DNA of 64,000 bases from Poriferisodalis sp965208895 (GCF_965208895.1 NZ_OZ242363.1:4216001-4280000), one strand, 5' to 3'; counted from the stretch's first letter, positions 7,004-16,117 are shown. The notes: generated from the sequence alone by a model not told the origin. Program-made: numbers and translations.

Positions 7004-9538
7004 ATGCCTGAGTCCCACGCGCCCGAGGTCGGGGCGCCCGACCGCCCCGGCCCTGATGCTCCCAAGCAAGTCACCGGCTACTGCGAGCCCTGGACGCTGC
7101 GTGCCGGAGAGACGATCAGGCTGATGGCCTCAAGCCACCAGCCCGGCCCGGCTGAGATCGACATCACGCGAATCGCCTGCGGCGACCCGACCCGTTACGG
7201 CCCCGGCTTCGACGAGCGGCCAGCCCCAGCAGCCGGCAGCTGGTCGGTTGAACTCGACGAGCAGCCCCTCACACCTGGCTCGTATGCAGTCGCAGACGTG
7301 AGAGGAATGCCAAGGGGTGGGCCGTACATCGGCTTCCGGCTTTGGGTGATGCCGACGAACCTGACTGGCTGGCACCGTATCGCGACGCTTTGCGCACCCG
7401 TTCCCGCTTCGCTGCAGCGTGCGCGTGCAGATCGCAGTGATCCTGACGATGACTTGGCCCTGACGCTTCCGCCGGAGCTGCAGCTCGATACCTCGCACGA
7501 GGGCGGCTCGGAACAGCAGCGGGTCGATCTTGCACTCGACATCGTCGACGGGCAACTGCTGGCGCGCTATCCCGGACGAGGCATATTCCTCGGGCAAGAT
7601 CACCAAGGTCCCGTGACGCTGACAGTGAACCGCTGGTACCTGATTGAGACGATGATCGAGACGGAGGCCGATCGGCTGTACCTCTTCGTCTCGGCCGTTC
7701 CTTCCTCATCGCCAGGCCGCGATGCACGCGAAGTCTCGCTTGGGCTCAAGGAAACTGCCGAACTGGAGTGCTGGTCGTTCTTCGAGGCAATGGGGTTGCA
7801 CAAAGACGAGGACACCTCCCACGACGGCCCGGCCGGGTTGTACACAGATGTGCGCCGCGAGATGCCCTTGTGGAGCGATCATGGCAATGCGTTGCAGTCG
7901 TGGGGGGTGAATCCGTGGCCTTCGACGATGTACCGCTACCCGCCCAATCCACTATTCCTGCCAGAACGCGGTTGGCCAGAACACTTGGACCCTGCTGAGT
8001 TCTGGCTCGGAGGCGGCCCCGACGGCGAACGATTTGACGGACGGATCGCGCGACCGGTCATTGTGGGCGGCGGACGGTCGTGCACATGGGACCTCCACAG
8101 CGATGTGGCGGCCCGGAGCGCTCCCATGAAACCCCCACTCGATGACGACCCAGATACGGGCCGAATGATGCTGCACCAGTTGCCGACGCGAGCCATCACG
8201 GGGCCTGCATGGGACGGGTCGGCGCACCGTTGGGCCGACAACCCATCCCACTTCGACGCGGTCCACTTCCATCACGATGACCTGTACGACGCGGGCTGGG
8301 ACACCACCGTCACCGCGACGCTGCCGGATGATCTGCCGAGCGGGATCTACGCATTTCGGTTGCGTGGCGAAGCCGGTGAAGATCGGGTGCCCTTCTTCGT
8401 GCGCCCTGCCACTGGCGCACGTACCAACGACGTGGCGATGCTGATGCCGACTGCCACCTACATGGCCTATGCCAACCATCGGATGCTGTTCGAAGGCGCT
8501 GATTTCATCCCGACCAAGACTCGCCTGCGACCCGAGCACGCCTACATCCGCGACCATCCCGAACTTGGGCGCAGCCACTACGAGAAGCACCCCGACAGCA
8601 GCGGCGTCATGTTCAGCTCACGCCGCCGGCCCGTGCTGAACCTTCGGCCCGGGGCTGACGGCTGGAACTTCACGCCCGACACCGACATCAACGCCTTCCT
8701 TGAGCACCTCGAAATTGGCCACGACATCGTCACCGACGAGGACCTGCACGCAGACGGCGTCGCGGCAATCGCGCCCTACCGGGTGCTGGTGACCGGCAGC
8801 CATCCCGAGTACTGGTCCACCGCCATGCTGGACGCACTGGCCGACTGGCAACGCAGCGGCGGGCGGCTCATGTACCTGGGAGGCAATGGCTTCTACTGGC
8901 GAGTGGCGTTCAGCGACGCCTGGCCTGGCGCCATGGAGCTGCGCCGGGCCGAGGACGGCGTGCGGAACTGGCAGACCGGGCCGGGGGAGAGCTATCACGC
9001 CTGGGGCGGCGAGTACGGCGGCATGTGGCGGCGCCAAGGGCGGGCGCCCAACGAGATCTGCGGCATCGGTTTCGCCGCGCAGGGATTCGAGAAGGCCACC
9101 TACTTCGTCCGTGACTCCGGGGCCGACAGTTCGCGGGCTGCGTGGATACTCGACGGGGTGCCGGGGGAGCGCATCGGCACTTCCGGGCTGGGCGGCGGCG
9201 CCGCCGGCCAGGAGGTCGACCGCTTCGACGTGCGTCTCGGCTCTCCGAGCCACGCGGTCGTGCTGGCGTCTGCGACCACGTTCGGCTCCGACATGCTGCG
9301 CACGAAAGAAGAATTCGAAGGCTCGGTGGACTTCCCGACGCCCGACCCCATGGTGCGTGCCGACATGGTGTTCTACGAGACGCCGAATGGGGGAGCAGTC
9401 TTCTCGGTCGGCTCCATCTCGTGGTTCGGCGCGCTGGCCCGCGACGGCTACGACAACGACATCGCGCGTATCACGGCCAACGTGGTGCGGCGCTTTGCCG
9501 ATCCTGAACCGTTCCCGCCGCCGTCTGCAAGCGAATAG
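7004..9538 (+). CDS. N,N-dimethylformamidase large (beta)-subunit-like protein
   Basis: An 844-residue protein that I recognise as similar to the large subunit of N,N-dimethylformamidase, the iron-dependent enzyme that hydrolyses dimethylformamide to formate and dimethylamine. Features seen are an N-terminal concanavalin-like sandwich region, a central sugar-binding-like part, and a C-terminal domain with conserved segments such as VLVTGSHPEYWSTAMLDAL and RLMYLGGNGFYWRV. No small alpha-subunit gene lies next to it, and many actinobacterial homologues are also solo, so the true substrate may be another amide. It starts 33 bp after the rhodanese stop and may share its transcript. Confidence 0.8.
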   Translation: MPESHAPEVGAPDRPGPDAPKQVTGYCEPWTLRAGETIRLMASSHQPGPAEIDITRIACGDPTRYGPGFDERPAPAAGSWSVELDEQPLTPGSYAVADVRGMPRGGPYIGFRLWVMPTNLTGWHRIATLCAPVPASLQRARADRSDPDDDLALTLPPELQLDTSHEGGSEQQRVDLALDIVDGQLLARYPGRGIFLGQDHQGPVTLTVNRWYLIETMIETEADRLYLFVSAVPSSSPGRDAREVSLGLKETAELECWSFFEAMGLHKDEDTSHDGPAGLYTDVRREMPLWSDHGNALQSWGVNPWPSTMYRYPPNPLFLPERGWPEHLDPAEFWLGGGPDGERFDGRIARPVIVGGGRSCTWDLHSDVAARSAPMKPPLDDDPDTGRMMLHQLPTRAITGPAWDGSAHRWADNPSHFDAVHFHHDDLYDAGWDTTVTATLPDDLPSGIYAFRLRGEAGEDRVPFFVRPATGARTNDVAMLMPTATYMAYANHRMLFEGADFIPTKTRLRPEHAYIRDHPELGRSHYEKHPDSSGVMFSSRRRPVLNLRPGADGWNFTPDTDINAFLEHLEIGHDIVTDEDLHADGVAAIAPYRVLVTGSHPEYWSTAMLDALADWQRSGGRLMYLGGNGFYWRVAFSDAWPGAMELRRAEDGVRNWQTGPGESYHAWGGEYGGMWRRQGRAPNEICGIGFAAQGFEKATYFVRDSGADSSRAAWILDGVPGERIGTSGLGGGAAGQEVDRFDVRLGSPSHAVVLASATTFGSDMLRTKEEFEGSVDFPTPDPMVRADMVFYETPNGGAVFSVGSISWFGALARDGYDNDIARITANVVRRFADPEPFPPPSASE

Positions 9539-9639
9539 CGAGCCGGGCCGACCTCAACGATCCAGGCCGACCTCAACAATGCTGGCTGTTCCGATTCACA
9601 TTGGTGCGCTTGGCGCCGCAGCCGCAGCCCCGCGCCGAA

Positions 9640-10326
9640 CTAGGCGTCTTTGCGCGTCTCGGAGATGAGTTCGCTCACCCGGTTGGCTGCAGGGGCATAG
9701 TCGGGATCGACCTCGGGGCCCGGCACGAATTCGGGGACCTCGACACGTTCGGGCCCCGACGGCGGCGCTGAGCGCTTGGGCGAGGCTGCTGTCGCGGGTG
9801 CAGCCGCAGCGGGTTCAGCCGCCGCTGCGGAGCTTGGCTCAGCGGCCGACTTCTCTGCCGCGGGGGCCGCGGTGCTCTCCGGCGCAGGGACCCCGGTTGC
9901 CTCGCGTGCCGACTTGGAGCGGGCGAGTATCGCAGCGAGCCGGGGATCTGCTGCGCCGTCATCGCCGGCCGGCTCGGCAGGCGCGGGCGCCGCCGCTGCG
10001 GTGTCCTGTGCCGGGGGCTTGTCAGTGCTTCCTGCCGGCAGCCCGCGCGATTCAGCCGCTGCGGCGCGGGCCTCGGCAAGACGTGCCCGTTCCTGGGCCG
10101 CTTCGATTTCGGCTCGTGCCCGCTTAGCCAAGAACTGCGGCCATTCATCCTCAGGTACGAGCTTGCTGTGGGCTACCGAGATGACCTCGACGTCGTTGTC
10201 GAAGCGCACGCGGTAGCGCTTGATCGCGAAGCCGAGGCCTCGACCGCACTTTCCTGGCGTGCCTTCGGGGACGCCAGGGAGGTCTTCGTTGACTATGACT
10301 CGGGTGCCGCGCTTGTACTCGCTCAT
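9640..10326 (-). CDS. Conserved hypothetical protein with SH3/KOW-like N-terminus
   Basis: A 228-residue cytoplasmic protein. The first about 60 residues (YKRGTRVIVNEDLPGVPEGT, then RYRVRFDNDVEVISV) look like a small beta-barrel of the KOW/SH3 type. The middle is a charged helix rich in Ala, Glu and Arg. The remainder is low-complexity Ala/Pro/Ser-rich linker. The last 30 residues (VDPDYAPAANRVSELISETR) are again ordered. No enzymatic motif is visible and the function is unknown. It converges with the upstream dimethylformamidase-like gene; a 19-20 bp direct repeat (GCCGACCTCAAC twice) lies between them near 9546-9580. Confidence 0.7.
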   Translation of the reverse strand: MSEYKRGTRVIVNEDLPGVPEGTPGKCGRGLGFAIKRYRVRFDNDVEVISVAHSKLVPEDEWPQFLAKRARAEIEAAQERARLAEARAAAAESRGLPAGSTDKPPAQDTAAAAPAPAEPAGDDGAADPRLAAILARSKSAREATGVPAPESTAAPAAEKSAAEPSSAAAAEPAAAAPATAASPKRSAPPSGPERVEVPEFVPGPEVDPDYAPAANRVSELISETRKDA

Positions 10327-10537
10327 GACCCGGTTCCGCCGATGATCGCGCTCATCGTTGCGGGAGCGTACCGGCGAATGCGGTCAGCTTCACCGCAAGG
10401 GCGGCGAGTTGTCGATCTTCGGCTGCGAGACACGGTCTACGAGCCGTAATGTCGCCGCGGCACGGGCTCAGCGAGTGCGCAGAACGCGCGCCCGCGCGGC
10501 CCCGATGCCGGACGAACAGTGAGTCGAAGGAGCGGTC

Positions 10538-11692
10538 GTGAGCGAGCAGACTGCGTTGGTCGTGGGCGGCACGGGTCCGACTGGGCCCCATGTGGTGAAG
10601 GGCTTGCTCGAGCGGGGCTACCGGGTCACGATTCTGCACACCGGACGCCACGAGGCTGACGAGATCACCGATCTCGTCACCCACATTCACACCGACCCGT
10701 TCGATGCCGACCAGTTCACTGCTGCGATCGGGCGGGCTACCTACGACCTGTCGGTGGTCATGTACGGCCGGCTGCGCGAGATCGCGCGGGTGATGGCCGG
10801 TCGCGTCGCCAAGTTCGTGAGCATCGGCGGTTTCCCTGTGTACAGCGGCTGGGGCGACGCAGATGCGCTCTGGCCGGCAGGCATGCGCGTGCCCACGCGC
10901 GAGCACGATCGCTTGGTCTCCGATGAGGGGCCGCAGTTCCGTGTGAACACCAAGGTGCGCCAGATCGCGAATACCGAGCTCGTCGTGTTCCGCGAGCACC
11001 CAACGGCGTCGCACCTTCGCTACCCGTGGATTTATGGCCCCGGCCAGATCAGCCCGCGCGAGTGGAAGATCGTGCGCCGTGTGCTGGACGGCCGCACGCG
11101 CATCGTGCTGCCCGACGGCGGCGTGACGTTGCAGGCTTCGGCAGACGCGCGCAACGCCGCGGCAATGGTGCTGGCGACCGTCGATGCCGGCGCACGGTCG
11201 TCTGGTCAGGCCTACAACGTGTCCGACGAGTGGACGCCCACGCTGCTGCAGTGGGTCGAGATCATCGCCGCGGCGCTGGATCACCGTTTCGAGATCGTGT
11301 CGATCCCTTGGGAGTATGCGGCCGTGTCTCACCATCTCACCCAGCGCAGCACGCCCCATCACCGGGTGATCAACTGCGACAAGGCGATCTTCCAGCTTGC
11401 GTACCGCGATGTCGTGGACCCGGTGGAGGGATTGACCGATACGGCACGCTGGCTTGCCCGCGAGGAGAACCACCCCGAGCCCGGTGGCGCGATGGAGCGC
11501 TCGCTCGTTGACCGCTTCGACTACGAGGCCGAAGATCGTCTCATCGACGCGTGGCAAGCAGCGATCTCACGCAACGACATCGAATCAGCGGCTGCCGCAG
11601 CCGACCCCGGGTTCTTCGATCGATACAGCGCCGACTTCGACGACCGTCCCGGCGCCGGCAAGGGATGGACCTCAGTCAACCGTTCCGGTTGA
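10538..11692 (+). CDS. NAD(P)-dependent epimerase/dehydratase-like SDR
   Basis: A 384-residue extended short-chain dehydrogenase/reductase. The nucleotide-binding motif GGTGPTGPHV sits at residues 9-18. The usual YxxxK is not clear in SIGGFPVYSGWGDADALWPA, so a degraded or atypical active site is possible. Later parts (RYPWIYGPGQISPREW and AYNVSDEWTPTLLQWVEIIA) are typical of extended SDRs that act on nucleotide sugars or act as isoflavone-reductase-like proteins. The last residues (TSVNRSG) and the stop are encoded by the first unit of a 30-bp palindromic array, so the natural C-terminus may have been replaced. Function beyond an oxidoreductase fold is not assigned. Confidence 0.8.
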   Translation: MSEQTALVVGGTGPTGPHVVKGLLERGYRVTILHTGRHEADEITDLVTHIHTDPFDADQFTAAIGRATYDLSVVMYGRLREIARVMAGRVAKFVSIGGFPVYSGWGDADALWPAGMRVPTREHDRLVSDEGPQFRVNTKVRQIANTELVVFREHPTASHLRYPWIYGPGQISPREWKIVRRVLDGRTRIVLPDGGVTLQASADARNAAAMVLATVDAGARSSGQAYNVSDEWTPTLLQWVEIIAAALDHRFEIVSIPWEYAAVSHHLTQRSTPHHRVINCDKAIFQLAYRDVVDPVEGLTDTARWLAREENHPEPGGAMERSLVDRFDYEAEDRLIDAWQAAISRNDIESAAAAADPGFFDRYSADFDDRPGAGKGWTSVNRSG

Positions 11693-11814
11693 GCGATGAA
11701 CACAGTCAACCGTTCCGGTTGAGCGATGAACCCAGTCAACCGCTCCGGCTGAGCGATGAACCCAGTCAGCCGCTCCGGCTGAGCGATGAACACAGTCGGC
11801 CGTTCCGGTTGATC
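11671..11814. repeat. Five-unit 30-bp palindromic tandem array
   Basis: Units start at 11671, 11701, 11731, 11761 and 11791, exactly 30 bp apart, with no spacers. Each holds a hairpin: CAACCG-TTC-CGGTTG in units 1 and 2, CAACCG-CTC-CGGCTG in 3, CAGCCG-CTC-CGGCTG in 4, CGGCCG-TTC-CGGTTG in 5. Unit 4 restores by compensation the mismatch in unit 3, and unit 5 pairs through G-U wobbles. The array covers the SDR stop and runs up to the convergent modC stop, so it may serve as a two-way terminator. It is not a CRISPR array. Confidence 0.9.
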
Positions 11815-13024
11815 AGTCGCCGCTGTCGGGTGCGAGTTCCACCTCGGTTGCCTTGACCGAGACCCACAGGCTGGTGCCGGGGCGGATCAGCAACTCCTGT
11901 GCAGCCCCGGGGGTGATGTCGGCGGTGAGCTGCAGGGGGGAACCGAGCAGCACCCGCGTGATGTCGCCGAGCGGCTCGACTGCCTCAGCGGTGGTACGCC
12001 ACACGTTGCGCGGGCTGCCGCTCGGCCGTTCGCGATGCAGCGCAATCGCGCGGGGGTGAATGGTGGCCAACACCGGCCCCCTCAAGGTGGAGTCGGCCGC
12101 GTGCAGCAGCACGGTCCCACGACGACTGCCTCCCTCAGAAGAAGTGCCGCTGTCGGGCGTCACAGTGATCTCGCCACTGTCGGCTGTGCCGCGCACCAAA
12201 TTGATCCCGGACAGGTCGGCGGCATAGGTCGTTGCCGGTGCTCGACGCAGTTCATCGGGCGTGCCTGATTGGGTGAGGCGACCGTTCTCGATGATGTGCA
12301 CTCGGTCGGCCAGTACGAACGCATCGGTCGGATCGTGGGTGATCAGCAAACGAGGCACACCTCCCGCTCCTTGGAGCGGGAGCGGCACATTGCCCGCTCC
12401 TTGGAGCGGGACTGCGGGCGACACGCTGCCCCCGTTGCGGCCGCTGCTGAGATGCGCGGCCAGATTGCGGCGCAGCCGGTTGCGAGCGGTGACGTCCAAC
12501 GACCCAAGCGGCTCGTCGGCAACCAGCAGATCCGGCTCGCAGGCCAGTGCGCGGGCCAGTGCCACCCGCTGACGCTGGCCTCCCGACAGGGCGCGGGGGC
12601 GGCGATGGCCGAGATCGCCGAGGTCCATCGCATCGAGCCAGGCCTGTGCCCGTTCGCGTGCTTCGGTTCGGCGTGTCCCGCGGGACGTCAATCCGAACGC
12701 AACGTTGTCGAGTGCGTTGAGATGACCGAAGAGGACTTGGTCTTGGAACACCACACCGATGCGCCGTTGATCGGGAGGCACGAAGATTCCCGCCGCCGGG
12801 TCGTCGAGCACCCGTCCCCCGAGCTTGATGACGCCGTGCTCCAACTGAAGCAGTCCCGCGAGCGCCGCCACGATGGTGGACTTGCCTGCGCCGTTCGGAC
12901 CGAGCAGCGCCGCCGTCTCGCCCGGCTCGACGCGCAACTGCACGTCGAGCTCGAAATCGCCGCGATGCAGCCGCAATTCGGCGTCGAGGGCTCCGAAGCC
13001 CCCCGAGGCGTCAGCGCTGGTCAT
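11813..13024 (-). CDS. modC: Molybdate-type ABC transporter ATP-binding protein
   Basis: A 403-residue ABC ATPase. The start is placed at ATG 13024 because it overlaps the modB stop as ATGA; an in-frame ATG at 13036 is possible. Walker A is GPNGAGKS, the signature is LSGGQRQRVALARAL, and Walker B is LLVADEPLGSLD. The C-terminal about 120 residues look like a TOBE oxyanion-binding domain (GPVLATIHPRAIALHRE), as in ModC. Between Walker B and the H-loop (LLITHDPTDA) there is an unusual insertion from a 30-bp duplicated palindrome, giving repeated PLQGAG peptides. It forms an operon with modB and modA. Sulfate or thiosulfate specificity cannot be excluded. Confidence 0.85.
   Translation of the reverse strand: MTSADASGGFGALDAELRLHRGDFELDVQLRVEPGETAALLGPNGAGKSTIVAALAGLLQLEHGVIKLGGRVLDDPAAGIFVPPDQRRIGVVFQDQVLFGHLNALDNVAFGLTSRGTRRTEARERAQAWLDAMDLGDLGHRRPRALSGGQRQRVALARALACEPDLLVADEPLGSLDVTARNRLRRNLAAHLSSGRNGGSVSPAVPLQGAGNVPLPLQGAGGVPRLLITHDPTDAFVLADRVHIIENGRLTQSGTPDELRRAPATTYAADLSGINLVRGTADSGEITVTPDSGTSSEGGSRRGTVLLHAADSTLRGPVLATIHPRAIALHRERPSGSPRNVWRTTAEAVEPLGDITRVLLGSPLQLTADITPGAAQELLIRPGTSLWVSVKATEVELAPDSGD
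12361..12412. repeat. 30-bp-period palindromic duplication inside modC
   Basis: The palindrome CCCGCTCC-TT-GGAGCGGG occurs twice, 30 bp apart (TTGGAGCGGG at 12371 and 12401). It adds PLQGAG twice to the ATPase between Walker B and the H-loop without breaking the frame. Confidence 0.88.
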
Positions 13025-13866
13025 CGGCTCGGCCACCAGCGGTCCCGCAGAGCGATCAGCAGTCCCAGCGACAGGGCCACCAGCACCAGGCTGATGGCCA
13101 CGGCGGCGTCACGGTCTGCTTCGAGGGCGACGAACACCGCAAGCGGCAGTGTCTGTGTGCGCCCGCCGAGATTGCCCGCAAAGGTCACCGTTGCACCGAA
13201 CTCGCCGAGGGCCCGAGCCCACGCCACCACGACGGCAACGCCCAATGCAGGCCCGATCATCGGCAGCGTGACCCGCCACAGCACCCGCAGCCGTGACGCT
13301 CCAAGCGTGGCCGCAGCGTTCTCGTAGCGACGGTCGAGGTTCCGCAATGCACCCTCGACGGTCAGGATCACGAGCGGTGTTGCCACAAAGGCGTTCGCCA
13401 AGATGACTCCCCAGATCGAGTACGGCAACAGCAGCCCGGTGGCGTCGTGCAACGGCCCGCCCACGACGCCCCGGCGCCCGAGTGCGAACAGCAGCGCGGC
13501 TCCCCCCACCACCGGCGGCAGCACCATGGGCAGCGTCACGAGCGCCCGCACCACCGAGCGGCCACGGAAGTCCACTCGTGCCAGAACCCACGCCAGAGGC
13601 ACGCCGACTGCGGCTGCAACGATCGCCGCGGCTGCTGAGGACACCACCGAGAGCACCGCCGCATCCACGACAAAGCGACTCGACAGATGCGTCCACAGCC
13701 CCGTCCACGGCGTTCGTGCGGCCAGCCCTACCACTGGCAGGGCGAAGAGCACCACGCCGAGGGCTGCGAGGACAGCTACCGGCCACGGCGGCAGATCTCG
13801 TGGCGAGCGGCGCATCGAGCGTCGGTCGGCGTGGTTGGCGTCCTGCGATGCCGATGCGGAGGTCAT
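13021..13866 (-). CDS. modB: Molybdate-type ABC transporter permease
   Basis: A 281-residue inner-membrane permease with about six hydrophobic segments. The EAA-like loop lies around GASRLRVLWRVTLPMIGPAL, followed by GVAVVVAWARALGEFGATV, the characteristic ModB/CysT-type ALGEFG signature. The start ATG 13866 overlaps the modA stop (ATGA) and its own stop overlaps the modC start, so the three are translationally coupled. It moves an oxyanion, probably molybdate or tungstate, across the membrane. Confidence 0.9.
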   Translation of the reverse strand: MTSASASQDANHADRRSMRRSPRDLPPWPVAVLAALGVVLFALPVVGLAARTPWTGLWTHLSSRFVVDAAVLSVVSSAAAAIVAAAVGVPLAWVLARVDFRGRSVVRALVTLPMVLPPVVGGAALLFALGRRGVVGGPLHDATGLLLPYSIWGVILANAFVATPLVILTVEGALRNLDRRYENAAATLGASRLRVLWRVTLPMIGPALGVAVVVAWARALGEFGATVTFAGNLGGRTQTLPLAVFVALEADRDAAVAISLVLVALSLGLLIALRDRWWPSR

Positions 13867-14702
13867 GGCACCGTGAATCCGAATTCTGCGAACGTGCTGC
13901 GGGCCGCGCTGGTTACCAGGTAGTCGGCGAACGCTGCTGCTGCAGCACCGTTGGGTGCATCGGCCAGCACCGCGGCAGCGTATGACGCCTGGGGCGCGGT
14001 GCCCGCAGTCCAGCCCAGGCTCACGACCGCATCCAGGCTTGTGGTCCCCCGTGCGCTCGGAACCGCATCGCTCGCATACACCACGGCGGCATCGAGCTCT
14101 CCCGCGGCCAGCTTGGTGACAAGTGCGCGCACATTGGGCTCATCGGTGTCGGGAACCGGCTCGATCCCGGCCTGCGCCAATCCGGTTCGTGCCAGCGCAC
14201 CGCAGGGAACCTCGGCTGCGCACAGCCCGATCAGCAGTTCGGGCCGAGCCAGATCGGCCAGCGATGTCACCCCGGCGTCGTTGCCGGCGGGCACGGCGAG
14301 CACGACCGAGTTGCGCGCTACGACGACAGCGGCGCTCGCCAGCCCGACTTCGTCGCGAACCGCGTCGAGATGGACCGCGCTGGCAGGGATGAACACATCG
14401 GCCGGTGCGCCGGCGAGCACCTGCTCGCGCAGCGCCGCGCTGCCCGCTCCGGCAATCTGCACGTCCACGTCGGGATGGAGCTGCTCGAAGTCGTCGGCCA
14501 GCACTTGGGCAACCGGCATCAATGAGGCGGCAACGAGGACATGCAGATCGCCGCTGAGCGCTCCGCCGCCGGACCGGGAGGATGCAGGGTCGGGACCTGC
14601 TGCGCATCCAGCAGCGAACGGCATCGTCACTAAGGCCATCCACGCGAGTGCGGCACCGAGACGGCCGCCGGCCCGGCGATTCCCCCGCTCCCAGTCAGCC
14701 AT
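13863..14702 (-). CDS. modA: Molybdate-type substrate-binding lipoprotein
   Basis: A 279-residue periplasmic-type binding protein. I choose ATG 14702, which gives a clean lipoprotein signal (RRAGGRLGAALAWMAL, lipobox FAAG-C near residue 33); the frame extends further upstream to 14822. The mature part starts LHVLVAASLMPVAQVLADDF and contains VQIAGAGSAALREQVLAGAP and ADVFIPAS, typical of ModA. It is the first gene of the modABC operon and is divergent from the MBL-fold gene 58 bp away; promoters for both must lie in 14703-14760. Molybdate is inferred from family resemblance. Confidence 0.88.
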   Translation of the reverse strand: MADWERGNRRAGGRLGAALAWMALVTMPFAAGCAAGPDPASSRSGGGALSGDLHVLVAASLMPVAQVLADDFEQLHPDVDVQIAGAGSAALREQVLAGAPADVFIPASAVHLDAVRDEVGLASAAVVVARNSVVLAVPAGNDAGVTSLADLARPELLIGLCAAEVPCGALARTGLAQAGIEPVPDTDEPNVRALVTKLAAGELDAAVVYASDAVPSARGTTSLDAVVSLGWTAGTAPQASYAAAVLADAPNGAAAAAFADYLVTSAARSTFAEFGFTVP

Positions 14703-14760
14703 AGCCGCGCCAGTGTGCCCGGCCCGCACAGCCGCCGAGCCCAGGCGTATGGTTCCGGCC

Positions 14761-15672
14761 ATGGCTACGACCCTCGATTGGTACGGGTGCGCAACTTTCC
14801 GGCTGCGCACCGCAGGTCTCACGGTGTTTCTCGATGCCTACATCGACCGGGCGTCCAACGCCGCCGGACCGGGGCTCTCAGCCGACGACATCACCGAGGC
14901 AGACTGGGTGCTCGTCGGCCATTCTCACTTCGATCACCTCTACGGCGCGGAGCGGATCATCGCGAACACTGACGCCACGTTGATCGCTTCCTACGAATCC
15001 GTGCGGCTCATGGCCGAGGCAGGCATCCCGCTCGACCGGATGATCTGCGTCGCAGGGGGCGAGACGGTGGACTTGGCTCGCGGGGACCGGGGAGCAGGGG
15101 TGCGGGTGTCGGTGTTCCCGAGCCAGCATTCATGCGTCTGGTCGCACACCGAAATGGACCAGCCCGACGAGGTCTGCCTCGGCGACTTGGGCGTCACCTG
15201 GCAGCAGCAACAGGAACGCTTCGCACAGCTCATGAAGTACCTGGCCACCGAAGTCGATCCTGCAACAAGCGAACACATTGCGGCATCAGCGGTCGGCCAC
15301 AGCGATCGGGGTGACGGCGGGGCGCTCGTGTTCCTGATCGAGGCACCTGACGGCTCCGTGCTGTTCCAGGACACCTCGGGTCACTGGACGGGGGTGATGC
15401 GCGACCTGCGGCCCGACGTGGCGATCCTCGCAGCAGCCGGCCGCGGAAACATCGACGGCGAGCCCATCCAGGGTTCGCTCGCCCAGTTCATCGGCCGGCA
15501 GGCCGACCTGCTGCGGCCTCGCAAGCTCATCCTCGGTCACCACGACAACTGGCTGCCGGGTTTCTCAGTCCCGACTGACACCTCCAGCATCGCTGCCGAA
15601 CTGACCCGCGTCACGCCGAGCGTCGACTTCCTCGAACCCGGATACATGGAAGCCACACCGATCCTGCCCTAG
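14761..15672 (+). CDS. MBL-fold metallohydrolase (UlaG/RomA-like)
   Basis: A 303-residue protein starting at ATG 14761 (ATTLDWYGCATFRLRTAG). The metallo-beta-lactamase metal motif appears as HSHFDHLYG near residue 57. Further His/Asp ligands probably lie in SQHSCVWSH and near the C-terminus in LGHHDNW. The fold resembles UlaG/L-ascorbate-6-phosphate lactonase-like hydrolases, but the substrate is unknown. The longer frame upstream is only the antisense of modA and should be ignored. The stop codon is embedded in the left arm of an inverted repeat (15669-15775). Confidence 0.85.
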   Translation: MATTLDWYGCATFRLRTAGLTVFLDAYIDRASNAAGPGLSADDITEADWVLVGHSHFDHLYGAERIIANTDATLIASYESVRLMAEAGIPLDRMICVAGGETVDLARGDRGAGVRVSVFPSQHSCVWSHTEMDQPDEVCLGDLGVTWQQQQERFAQLMKYLATEVDPATSEHIAASAVGHSDRGDGGALVFLIEAPDGSVLFQDTSGHWTGVMRDLRPDVAILAAAGRGNIDGEPIQGSLAQFIGRQADLLRPRKLILGHHDNWLPGFSVPTDTSSIAAELTRVTPSVDFLEPGYMEATPILP

Positions 15673-15775
15673 GAGGCTGGTCGGAAACGGGTGCCGGACC
15701 CAATCTGCAAGCCCCTGACCTGCGGTTTTGCATGCGCCAAACACCCGAAACGCGACTTTCCGACCACGCTCCTAG
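15669..15775. repeat. Inverted-repeat element (MITE-like or terminator)
   Basis: The left arm 15669-15687 and right arm 15757-15775 match at 17 of 19 positions as an inverted repeat (CTAGGAG, two swapped bases, TGGTCGGAAA). A second, inner stem CGGGTG/CACCCG (15688-15693 and 15742-15747) extends it. The left arm overlaps the TAG of the MBL gene. The sequence could fold into a long hairpin RNA; no T-run follows. Confidence 0.8.
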
Positions 15776-15859
15776 CGGAGCTTGCTGAGCGGATTCCTCT
15801 GCTTGGGCACCACTGAAATGCAGTGGATTCGACAGATGTCGCCACCCTATGGTGGTGCT

Positions 15860-16114
15860 ATGACATACGGTTTGGTGGCGGCGACGCAGATTGTGGCGGA
15901 CGCGTGGGCAGTGCTCGTCGTGGGTGCAGGCATCGTTCTCAGCGTGCTCGGCAGCGTGCTCACCATCACGTTCCATCTCGGCAACCGCATCGACGGCCAG
16001 TCAGACCGCATCGACAGGCTGTCGGAGGAAACAGCGCTCGTGCGCGAGCGCGTGGCCCGACTCGAGTCGCTCGGTGGTGCATTCGATGCGGGTTCGTTGC
16101 CCTCGCCGGCCTGA
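15860..16114 (+). CDS. Small membrane protein with C-terminal coiled coil
   Basis: An 84-residue ORF from ATG 15860. One transmembrane helix (AVLVVGAGIVLSVLGSVLTI, about residues 15-34) is followed by a charged heptad-like segment (NRIDGQSDRIDRLSEETALV, then RERVARLES). The architecture is a membrane-anchored short coiled coil. No family is recognised. It lies after the inverted repeat and converges with the DUF418 gene; three bases separate the two stop codons. Confidence 0.55.
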   Translation: MTYGLVAATQIVADAWAVLVVGAGIVLSVLGSVLTITFHLGNRIDGQSDRIDRLSEETALVRERVARLESLGGAFDAGSLPSPA

Positions 16115-16117
16115 CCA

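Noticed and set aside
11671..11814. CRISPR-like direct repeats
   Set aside because: The 30-bp units are contiguous with no unique spacers, and no cas genes are present.
13951..14760. Upstream extension of the MBL-fold frame
   Set aside because: It is antisense to modA; the MBL protein starts normally at ATG 14761.
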